A stretch of 35,621 nt of DNA from a bacterium (lineage in GTDB: Bacteria > Patescibacteriota > Saccharimonadia > Saccharimonadales > JAUPVS01), in assembly GCA_029780855.1 (NCBI GenBank), contig JAKOXV010000012.1, positions 1-35,621 on the forward strand. The letters are read 5' to 3'. This document shows, in pieces, positions 9,088 through 16,546 of this stretch. A program made the translations under genes and the position numbers. The notes beneath the pieces are model-generated. The model was not told the origin of the DNA. It did not search any database and worked only from the letters and a program-made list of their open reading frames with translations. The first letter of the stretch is position 1, and every line of letters starts with the position of its first letter.

Positions 9088-9264
9088 GGCTGGGGAAGGC
9101 GAAAGCCGAAGGCCAACCATATGATTATCTGAATAACTAATCATAGGGAGCTCAACATTTGGGTCGGCCGGGGGTCGACACGTGAGAGCACCCACTTGCG
9201 TACACGCAGGTGATCATGTTGGCTCCAGCTACGTAAAAACTCGAGCGAGAAGCTCGAGTTTTTG
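9088..9264 (+). ncRNA. candidate structured ncRNA, ~177 nt, unassigned
   Basis: Promoter, closing stem GGCUGGGG/CUCCAGCU, inner stems UAUGAUUA/UAAUCAUA and GAGCUCAACAU/AUGUUGGCUC, then a terminator; no + strand ORF downstream. Confidence 0.65.
9235..9264. terminator. bidirectional Rho-independent terminator
   Basis: AAAAACTCGAGC-GAGAA-GCTCGAGTTTTT. Confidence 0.85.
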
Positions 9265-9267
9265 CTT

Positions 9268-9343
9268 TGGTCGGGGTGACAGGACTTGAACCTGCGACCT
9301 CACGGCCCCCAGCCGTACGCGCTACCAACTGCGCTACACCCCG
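9268..9343 (-). tRNA. tRNA-Pro (GGG), CCA encoded
   Basis: CGGGGTGTAGCGCAGTTGGTAGCGC...CTGGGGG anticodon loop...GGTTCAAGTCC...CACCCCGACCA. Confidence 0.95.
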
Positions 9344-9367
9344 ATAACAGGGGTATTTTAGCGTAAA

Positions 9368-10396
9368 TTAGTAAATTAGCATAGAGTCGCCGTAAGAGAG
9401 GAAGTTATATTCTTTGGCGATAGCTTCTTCATATGCATGCCTGAGGTTTTCCCAGCCGGCAAAGGCCGCAGCGAGCATGAGGACAGTTGTGCGGGGGGCG
9501 TGGAAATTCGTGAGTAGCATATCAACGACCTTGAACTGATAGCCTGGGTACATAAAAATGTCTGCTTCACCGGAAAGGGCGGATGGATCGTGCTGAAGTA
9601 TTTCTTGAGCGGCATATTCGAGAGTCCGGGTGACAGTAGTGCCAACTGCGCAGATACGATGGCCGGAGTGCCGGGCTTCTTTTATGGCAACTACGGTAGT
9701 TTGCGGAATCTCATAGTACTCACTGTGCATTTCATGATCCTCGACTTTATCAGAGCGGATGGGTAGGAAAGTGCCAAGTCCGACGTGCAGGGTTAGATAC
9801 ACAACTTTTACGCCCTTGGCCTTGAGCTTATCTTGCAGCTGATCGGTAAAGTTGAGTGATGCTGTCGGAGCGGCCACCGAACCAGCCTTTTTAGCGAATA
9901 CCGTTTGGTATCGTTCTATGTCTTTTTCGGTTGCTTGCCGTTTCATATATGGAGGCAGAGGAACGGTACCGGTGTGATCGGCGAGCGCAAGAAGATCTTC
10001 GCCAGACTCAATTTCGGCAATGCCGTTTGATAGTATCTTGCGTATGTACACTTTCGTTCCCTTAACATCTAGGGTCTCGCCCTCATGAAGCTTTCCGCGG
10101 TACAAGCAGTTTCTAATATTGTGCGACGGAGCATGTCCGTGGGTTTCGATGAGTAGAAGTTCGCGTTGTCTGCCGGCAGAATTTGTGCCGATCAGCCTTG
10201 CCTTGATAACTTTGGTGTTATTGAGAACAACTACGTCGCCGGCATCGAGATATTCAGCCACGCCTTGATAGCTTCGGTGCTGGATGGTGCCGGATTGTTT
10301 ATGTAAAACCAGTAGTCGAGATTGCCCGCGCACTTCTGGAGGGAATTGCGCTATTCGCTCCTCGGGCAGGGAGTAGTCGTAGTCACTTATCTTCAT
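9368..10396 (-). CDS. queA: S-adenosylmethionine:tRNA ribosyltransferase-isomerase
   Basis: MKISDYDYSLPEERIAQFPPEVRGQSRLLVL, VVLNNTKVIKARL, LHVGLGTFLPI. Confidence 0.95.
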   Translation of the reverse strand: MKISDYDYSLPEERIAQFPPEVRGQSRLLVLHKQSGTIQHRSYQGVAEYLDAGDVVVLNNTKVIKARLIGTNSAGRQRELLLIETHGHAPSHNIRNCLYRGKLHEGETLDVKGTKVYIRKILSNGIAEIESGEDLLALADHTGTVPLPPYMKRQATEKDIERYQTVFAKKAGSVAAPTASLNFTDQLQDKLKAKGVKVVYLTLHVGLGTFLPIRSDKVEDHEMHSEYYEIPQTTVVAIKEARHSGHRICAVGTTVTRTLEYAAQEILQHDPSALSGEADIFMYPGYQFKVVDMLLTNFHAPRTTVLMLAAAFAGWENLRHAYEEAIAKEYNFLSYGDSMLIY

Positions 10397-10449
10397 CAAA
10401 ACCATTCTATAGGATGGCGTTCCTTAGTCCAAATGGTAGAATAGGATAG

Positions 10450-11190
10450 ATGAAGCAATTGAGACTAAAACAAAAACACATCCAGGATATTAGTCGTGGT
10501 AAAGTTTCTGCTTTATTACTAGCTGATGAGGGGCAGAGTATAACGGTACATGACAAACTCGAGCTCATAAACGATGACACAAATGAAGCGGTGGGTACTT
10601 TGGAAGTAAAGGAAGTAGTTATTCGCCAACTGAAGGACTTTGAGAAACAGGATGACGTGCTGGTGCACTTTGTTACTCAACAAGGTTTTAATCCTACGGT
10701 AGCCACAAAGCGTATCAATTTTGCGTTTCATCCTCACGCTAAGACAACGCCGGTGGAACGAAATGATGTTAATTTGTATACAAATCTATCAGAGGTAAAG
10801 ATGTATGCCGATGGTGGATCACGGGGAAATCCGGGACCGTCAGCTTCAGGATGGGTGCTGTTTGATATAGACGGAAGCGTGCTTAAAGAGGGCGGGAAGT
10901 ACCTAGGCATCACCACCAACAACCAGGCGGAATACCAGGCACTTAAATTCGGTTTGGAAGACGCCAAAAAAATGCAGGTAAAACGTGTACAGGTTTATAT
11001 GGATAGCCTACTAGTGATCAATCAAATGAAGGGTATCTTTAAGGTCAAAAACCGAGATTTGTGGCCAATTTATGAAGCAATCAGAGAGTTGGCTAAGAGT
11101 TTCCAGAAGGTGACATTCACGCATGTGCCCAGGGAGCTCAATAAGGAAGCCGACCGTATGGTCAACGAGACGCTCGACGCTAATCAGTAG
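10450..11190 (+). CDS. RNase HI domain with an N-terminal ~110 aa ASCH/PUA-like domain
   Basis: C-terminal YADGGSRGNPGPSASGWVL...NNQAEYQAL...MDSLLVINQMKG is RNase HI; N-terminal MKQLRLKQKHIQDISRGKVSALLL... resembles ASCH-type domains. Confidence 0.85.
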   Translation: MKQLRLKQKHIQDISRGKVSALLLADEGQSITVHDKLELINDDTNEAVGTLEVKEVVIRQLKDFEKQDDVLVHFVTQQGFNPTVATKRINFAFHPHAKTTPVERNDVNLYTNLSEVKMYADGGSRGNPGPSASGWVLFDIDGSVLKEGGKYLGITTNNQAEYQALKFGLEDAKKMQVKRVQVYMDSLLVINQMKGIFKVKNRDLWPIYEAIRELAKSFQKVTFTHVPRELNKEADRMVNETLDANQ

Positions 11191-11220
11191 CGTTTTAACA
11201 ACTATGATGATATAATTTGT

Positions 11221-11570
11221 TGGCCAGATTATCGGCTAATCGCTCTGATGTTCAGGGAGGAAAGTCCGGGCAGCGTAGGGAAAGACAGTTGCTAACGGCA
11301 ACCAGGGGAAACCCTAGGGAAAGTGCCACAGAAACGAAACTGCCCCCTATGGGGTAAAGGTGAAACGAGTGGGGTAAGAGCCCACAGTCTTGGCCGGCGA
11401 CGGTCGAGAGAGGTAAACCCTGTCTGCTGCAAGGAGATGGATCCCCTCCGCCAATTGGTGGATGGTTTCCCGCCAGGATTCGTCATATAAAACCGCTTGA
11501 TTCCGCTGGCAACGGTGGAACTAGATAGATGATTAGCTAAAACAGAACCCGGCTTACGGATAGTCTGACA
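11221..11570 (+). ncRNA. rnpB: RNase P RNA
   Basis: GGAGGAAAGTCCGGGC near the 5' end, ACAGAACCCGGCTTA near the 3' end, P1 pairing GCCAGATTATC/GATAGTCTGAC, TATAAT at 11211. Confidence 0.93.
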
Positions 11571-11579
11571 CTAAAAATA

Positions 11580-11617
11580 TGAAAACACCGCCCTATTCGG
11601 ACGGTGTTTTCTTTTTG
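11580..11617. terminator. bidirectional terminator between rnpB and rplT
   Basis: GAAAACACCG...CGGTGTTTTCTTTTT. Confidence 0.8.
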
Positions 11618-11628
11618 ATGGTAAACAA

Positions 11629-11979
11629 TTATTTGGCTTTTTGAGCAGTCTCGACTACTGATTTGAACGCAGCTGGTTCGTTGACGGCTAACTCACTCAA
11701 TACCTTTCGGTCCAAGCTGATGTTGGCCTTCTTTAGCGCGGCAATTAGGCGACTATAGGTAGTGCCGTTCTGACGTGCACCGGCGTTAATTCGAGCATTC
11801 CAAAGTGCCCGCATGGTTCGCTTGCGGTTTCGTCGGTCACGGTAGGAATATACCAGTGACTTAGTAATTGCTTGCTTACCGCGCTTAATGCTAGAGCGGT
11901 GTGACCGCTGCATACCTTTGGTTGCTTTGCGGATTTTCTGGTGTTTGCGATGACTTGCAACGCCTCTTTTAACTCGCAT
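11629..11979 (-). CDS. rplT: 50S ribosomal protein L20
   Basis: MRVKRGVASHRKHQKIRKATKG...YSYRDRRNRKR. Confidence 0.96.
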   Translation of the reverse strand: MRVKRGVASHRKHQKIRKATKGMQRSHRSSIKRGKQAITKSLVYSYRDRRNRKRTMRALWNARINAGARQNGTTYSRLIAALKKANISLDRKVLSELAVNEPAAFKSVVETAQKAK

Positions 11980-11983
11980 TCTC

Positions 11984-12178
11984 TTAGACTCCTAGATTTC
12001 TCTTAATGCTCTTGGTGGCTCGGCCGGTGAAGGTCTCGAGACCGCTGATCCGGCGTTTGCGCGCAGCAGACTTCTTCTCTAGAAGGTGGCTACCATGCGT
12101 GTGGCCGCGACGGACTTTACCGTTCTTGGTGATACGTATACGGTCTTTAGTGCCGCTATGCGTCTTTAGTTTTGGCAT
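11984..12178 (-). CDS. rpmI: 50S ribosomal protein L35
   Basis: MPKLKTHSGTKDRIRITKNGKVRRGH; located in the infC-rpmI-rplT order. Confidence 0.93.
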   Translation of the reverse strand: MPKLKTHSGTKDRIRITKNGKVRRGHTHGSHLLEKKSAARKRRISGLETFTGRATKSIKRNLGV

Positions 12179-12686
12179 GAGGATTGCTCCTTATTACAAA
12201 GTTTAATTGTTTACCTGATAACTGTGGTTGTTGATCTACGACGATTACATCTCCGAATCCGGCGATGACTTTATCGGCAAGGGTGAACCCGATGTCCTTG
12301 TGGGCGAGTTCTCGACCGCGGAAAAAGATGGTGATTTTGACCTTATTGCCAGCTTCTAGGAAACTGGTGACTTTCTTGAGTTTCACTCCGAGATCATGAT
12401 CACTGATCTTTAGCCCAAAGCGAATCTGCTTAACCTCCATGCTTTTAGCGTTACGCTTGCTCTTTTGTAGCTGCTTCGTTCGCTGGTAGTTGAATTTACC
12501 CCAGTCGATGATTTTTGCTACAGGCGGTTCGGCATTCGGTGAGATTTCTACAAGATCAAGATCTTGTTCACGTGCCATGTCCAGAGCTTCATTACGCGAT
12601 AAAACACCAAGCTGTTGGCCGTTTTGGTCAATCACGCGTAAGCGCGGGGCCCGAATACGTTCATTCAGGCGAGTCTGCTTGTCGAT
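12156..12686 (-). CDS. infC: translation initiation factor IF-3, proposed AUC start
   Basis: RLNERIRAPRLRVIDQNGQQLGV...DLVEISPNAEPPVAKIIDWGKFNYQ; AAGGAG followed 9 nt later by ATC in frame (IDKQTRLNERI). Confidence 0.9.
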   Translation of the reverse strand: MDKQTRLNERIRAPRLRVIDQNGQQLGVLSRNEALDMAREQDLDLVEISPNAEPPVAKIIDWGKFNYQRTKQLQKSKRNAKSMEVKQIRFGLKISDHDLGVKLKKVTSFLEAGNKVKITIFFRGRELAHKDIGFTLADKVIAGFGDVIVVDQQPQLSGKQLNFVIRSNPHAKTKDA

Positions 12687-12724
12687 ATTATCGTTCTCCT
12701 TAACCTTAGTATTTGGCTTGCAGC

Positions 12725-12753
12725 ATTGTAACAGATTAGCCAACAGGGGTCAA
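12725..12753 (-). promoter_or_regulatory. promoter of infC-rpmI-rplT
   Basis: Minus: TTGACC - 17 nt - TACAAT. Confidence 0.75.
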
Positions 12754-12812
12754 TAAACTTACGATTTTCTATTCTAAAACGTAAGCAAAAACAGGGGTGA
12801 TGGAAGTGTGTG

Positions 12813-14333
12813 CTAGACGTTCACCGGCTGCCTGCGGTACTGTAGCGCCTCTGAAATATGTGCTGTATCAATTACATCACTGTTATCCAAATCAGCGATG
12901 GTGCGGGCAACCTTTATTGTTCTCATGTAGCTTCTCGCCGATATGCCGAGTCTTTCGGCTGCAGTATTAAGTAGCGCTTGGGCTGGTTCGGTGAGGCCGG
13001 CTTTAGCTTTTATGTCACGGTTGTTCATGTCCCCGTTCAGTTTGCGCTGCTTGCCAAAGCGGGCTGCTTGGCTGGTTCTGGCCTTAGAAACACGTGTTCT
13101 AATGACAGTGCTCGGTTCTTCTGATTGCTTGTCGGAAAGTAGGCGTGCATGTTCAATTTCTTCGACTTCAACGTATAGGTCAATCCTGTCAAGAATAGGA
13201 CCAGACAGTTTCCGTTGATATCGAATGATCTGATATGGAAGGCATTGGCAGGTACGGCTGGTTCCGTAGTAGCCACAAGGGCAGGGGTTAGCCGTGGCAA
13301 CGAGCAAGAAGTTTGCTGGGTATTCGATGCTTTCTTTGGCTCGGGCAACGGTGATTATACGGTCTTCAAGAGGCTGCCGGAGAGCTTCAATTGCTGAACG
13401 GTTAAACTCTGGGAATTCATCAAAAAATAAGATCCCCCGATGGGCCAAGCTAATTTCTCCCGGCCTGGGTGATTGCCCACCCCCGATAATTGCTATATCG
13501 CTTGCGCTATGGTGTGGTGAACGGAAAGGACGCTCCTCTACAATTTTCTCAAACTGTCTACTCGCTAGGCTATGTAAATGGGTAACTTCTAATATTTCTT
13601 CATGCGTAAGTAGTGGCAGGATTGAGGGAAGGGCACGGGCGAGCATGCTCTTACCGGTACCCGGAGCGCCATTCAGTAAGATATTGTGACCTCCCGCAGC
13701 TGCAATCTCCATGGCTCGCTTAGCCCGTTTCTGACCCACGATGTCTCTAAAATCAGAGTATTCCTTAAGGGATGTATCTACCTTGAATGATCCAACGTTC
13801 GTTTTGGTACCGTGGATTGGAGCACTGTTCGTAAGGTGTAGGTATATACTCCTAAGGTCTTTTACGGGGTAAATCATTAACCCGGGTACAAGTTTCGCTT
13901 GATCAAGGTTTGCCTCTGGAATGTAGAAGGTAGAAATACCGAGCTCACGTGCAGCAAGGAGCTTGCCTATGATCCCTCGGACAGGTCTTACGCCGCCATC
14001 CAATCCTAGTTCGCCCACAAACACACTTTTGGGTGTGGGCGAGATGTTGCACTGCCCATCAGCAAGCAGTATGGCTGTTGCGATAGCTAGGTCAAAGCCG
14101 GTTCCGTCTTTTGGTATGTCGCCTGGTGCTAAGTTTACGGTAATCCGTTTTTTGGGCATCTGTAGCTTTGAATTTGAAAAAGCGCCACGCAGGCGCTCTT
14201 TTGCTTCATCAACTGCTTTGCTAGCAAACCCGACGATTACTATTGCCGGGAGTCCGTTACTAATATGACACTCTATATCAACCAAAGTGCCCTTCAGGCC
14301 CGTTTCAATAATGCTCGCAACTGTTGCTCCCAT
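12813..14333 (-). CDS. comM: YifB/ComM family Mg-chelatase-like AAA ATPase
   Basis: GLPAIVIVGFASKAVDEAKERLRGAFSNS, LLNGAPGTGKSMLARALPSILP, FRSPHHSASDIAIIGGG, ATANPCPCGYYG. Confidence 0.93.
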   Translation of the reverse strand: MGATVASIIETGLKGTLVDIECHISNGLPAIVIVGFASKAVDEAKERLRGAFSNSKLQMPKKRITVNLAPGDIPKDGTGFDLAIATAILLADGQCNISPTPKSVFVGELGLDGGVRPVRGIIGKLLAARELGISTFYIPEANLDQAKLVPGLMIYPVKDLRSIYLHLTNSAPIHGTKTNVGSFKVDTSLKEYSDFRDIVGQKRAKRAMEIAAAGGHNILLNGAPGTGKSMLARALPSILPLLTHEEILEVTHLHSLASRQFEKIVEERPFRSPHHSASDIAIIGGGQSPRPGEISLAHRGILFFDEFPEFNRSAIEALRQPLEDRIITVARAKESIEYPANFLLVATANPCPCGYYGTSRTCQCLPYQIIRYQRKLSGPILDRIDLYVEVEEIEHARLLSDKQSEEPSTVIRTRVSKARTSQAARFGKQRKLNGDMNNRDIKAKAGLTEPAQALLNTAAERLGISARSYMRTIKVARTIADLDNSDVIDTAHISEALQYRRQPVNV

Positions 14334-14375
14334 TTGATCTTATTGTACCGTTAAGCACAACCGATTACTATCCCA

Positions 14376-14537
14376 GAAAACTAAAAAGCCCGCGGTTGAT
14401 GCACGAGCTTTTTAATAGGAGTTTTAGTGTATTGGTTTTTTGGTTTTAGTCGTTTATTTTTCTATGGAACAACGGCTTGCGAGAAGCCGTTGTTTTTGAT
14501 GCTTTTTGTTTTTGAGCACTTTTTTTATTCAAGTGCT
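14376..14537 (-). ncRNA. candidate small RNA with A-rich linkers
   Basis: Minus: TTGACA-17-TAAGAT promoter (14544-14572), hairpins AGCACTT/AAGTGCT and AACAACGGCTT/AAGCCGTTGTT, terminator AAAAAGCTCG...CGGGCTTTTT. Confidence 0.6.
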
Positions 14538-14543
14538 ACGCAT

Positions 14544-14572
14544 ATCTTATAAATTACCAAATAGACTGTCAA
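14544..14572 (-). promoter_or_regulatory. sigma70-like promoter
   Basis: TTGACA - 17 nt - TAAGAT on the minus strand. Confidence 0.7.
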
Positions 14573-14734
14573 CACGTTTATGATTATTTTTTTATCAAAC
14601 CTGTGTATAACTTTTCGCTGAAGGGTTGATTTTGATTGCGTTTAGGCTACTATCGGGCTGCTATGAGCTAGTCCTGGGATCTTACTTTCGTAAAATGACG
14701 GACTTTGTACGGGATGCGGGATACAATGGAGGGT

Positions 14735-15349
14735 ATGGATGTGTTCTTCGTCAGACATGGGCAGACCGATGCAAATATACATCGAACCCACCTTGGTGGT
14801 AATGATCCAATCAATGCTACCGGCCATTTTCAGGCCAAAAAAACTGCAGAGTACCTCAAAAGCCTAGAAAAACCCGATATTTTGGCTAGTTCAGAGTTTT
14901 TACGGGCTCAGCAGACCGCCAATATCATAAGTCAGGCCCTTAAAATGCCAATTACCACGTTTCCGGACCTTTACGAAACAAAGTTTGGCGTCTGGGACGG
15001 GAAGCCTCTGACAGAGGTGTTGCCTCTGTGACAACGTATAGAAACATCAGAAATTATGGACTTCTGCCCACCGGGTGGTGAGTCTTGGCGTGACATGGGA
15101 GAACGTATAGCGAGCGTTGTAGAGAGTCTGCGGGATGGCGGTAGTAAACGTGCCATTCTGGTTTCCCACGGAGCGCCAATTCGCTTTGGGATTGCCCAAT
15201 TGATGGACGCTTCGGGGCAAAATTGGGGTAGCTTTCAGGCGCAATTTGATAATGCTTCAGTATCATTGCTGCGGTATGATGCCGGTGCCTGGGAAGCGGT
15301 GTTCACGAACTATCTTCCATACCTAAATGCACGCCAAAAAACTTCGTAG
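14735..15349 (+). pseudogene. histidine phosphatase (phosphoglycerate mutase-like) interrupted by in-frame UGA at 15029-15031
   Basis: MDVFFVRHGQTDANIHRT...LPL-UGA-QRIETSEIMDFCPPGGESW...ILVSHGAPIRFG; both parts are in the same frame. Confidence 0.7.
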
Positions 15350-15451
15350 TAAAAATATTTGTTACATTTATAACAACAGATATTTATGTGTTCATAAGAC
15401 GTAAAATAAAATATTAACAGATGTACGTTGTGTAAGTTACATTAATATTTA

Positions 15452-15480
15452 TTGACAAAAATAGAAATCTGTAGTAGCTT
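15452..15480 (+). promoter_or_regulatory. sigma70-like promoter
   Basis: TTGACA - 17 nt - TAGCTT. Confidence 0.55.
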
Positions 15481-15486
15481 AGTACG

Positions 15487-15687
15487 TGTAAGTTAGCAGA
15501 ACAAAAACTTACAAAACTCTTAAAAACTTGGGGGGAAATCGGCGCTCTTTGTTTGCCTAAAGCAAGCAAGAGCGGTCAGTCAAGCCGTAGACGGTAAGCG
15601 CTATAATAGTCTATTTTAATGAGCGCATTTACCGTCTTGGCTCTATGTTTATGCATAACACTATGTTGCCAACATAGTGTTTTTTTA
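15487..15687 (+). ncRNA. candidate structured small RNA, ~200 nt
   Basis: Hairpins GTAAGTT/AACTTAC, CGCTCTT.../...AAGAGCG (15543-15574), AGCC-GACGGTAA-GCGCT/AGCGC-ACCGTC-GGCT (15583-15642), then terminator AACACTATGTTG/CAACATAGTGTT-T6. Confidence 0.6.
15657..15687 (+). terminator. Rho-independent terminator
   Basis: AACACTATGTTGCCAACATAGTGTTTTTTT. Confidence 0.9.
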
Positions 15688-15702
15688 TGCTACTGTTTAT
15701 CC

Positions 15703-16056
15703 ATGAACACACATAAGGTTCGCTCGCTAGTTTTGTTGGTTATTGTGTATATCGCACTACTCGCTATGGTGTTTATGACTAACCCGCGCAAATTACCTAT
15801 CATTATCCTTATCGTGCCCTTTATCCTCGTGTTTGCTGCGGTTTTCCTTTCTGTTAACTTGGCTGTTCGCCGGTTCTTTCCAAGAGTGGTGCGTCCCCGA
15901 CGACTATTCATAGCTGGCTGTAGTGCCGGTCTTCCAACGCTTCTTTTAATACTAAGTTCTATCAACCAGTTAACGTGGCGAGATGCTTTTTTGCTTATCG
16001 TACTGGCCGTATTTCTGTTGTTTTATAGCTCGCGCTTAGAGTTCCTGAAAAAGTAA
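15703..16056 (+). CDS. small integral membrane protein, ~4 TM
   Basis: MNTHKVRSLVLLVIVYIALLAMVF...; start moved to 15703 because a terminator lies inside the longer track ORF. Confidence 0.65.
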   Translation: MNTHKVRSLVLLVIVYIALLAMVFMTNPRKLPIIILIVPFILVFAAVFLSVNLAVRRFFPRVVRPRRLFIAGCSAGLPTLLLILSSINQLTWRDAFLLIVLAVFLLFYSSRLEFLKK

Positions 16057-16114
16057 GCATAAAAAGAATCTCTCCTCTGTTGTTGGTAGGGTGCATCTGC
16101 TATAATTCAAACTA

Positions 16115-16540
16115 ATGGATCCAAACACACTTCCTACTCCCAATTTTAATTTGCCGCCGACCCCTAACCATGAGTCAGGCGGTGTGAACCCAAATATTGG
16201 TAATGAGAATGTTCCTTATAAGGCTGAAAATCAGAATATAGAACGATCGGCGAGCGAGGTAGCACCGTTACCACCCCCACTTTCTGCCGTGCCACCAGTT
16301 CCGTCCATAGCGGCTCCTAGTCCAGCCGTGCCAGCGCCAGCTCTGCCGACGCAGGCGCAGTTGGATGATCTTGCAGCCGATGATAATGACCTGATAGAGA
16401 AAGAGTGGGTAACTAAAGCTAAGGCGATAGTTGATAGCACTCGTACTAATCCACATGAACAAAACAAACAGATCAATAAAGTAAAGGCCGACTACATTAA
16501 GAAACGGTATAACAAGGACATTAAAGTAAGCGAAGAGTAA
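16115..16540 (+). CDS. proline-rich hypothetical protein
   Basis: 141 aa, Pro/Ala-rich first half, charged C-terminus; directly upstream of the ATPase gene. Confidence 0.7.
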   Translation: MDPNTLPTPNFNLPPTPNHESGGVNPNIGNENVPYKAENQNIERSASEVAPLPPPLSAVPPVPSIAAPSPAVPAPALPTQAQLDDLAADDNDLIEKEWVTKAKAIVDSTRTNPHEQNKQINKVKADYIKKRYNKDIKVSEE

Positions 16541-16546
16541 CGAAAA

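Noticed and set aside
9088-9264. SRP RNA or tmRNA identity for this ncRNA
   Set aside because: No SRP domain IV core and no tRNA-like 3' end with tag ORF were found.
12943-14268. Several + strand ORFs opposite comM
   Set aside because: Antisense shadows of a conserved gene.
14705-15349. Genome-wide reassignment of UGA
   Set aside because: All other genes end at normal stops and use UGG for Trp; only one in-frame UGA.
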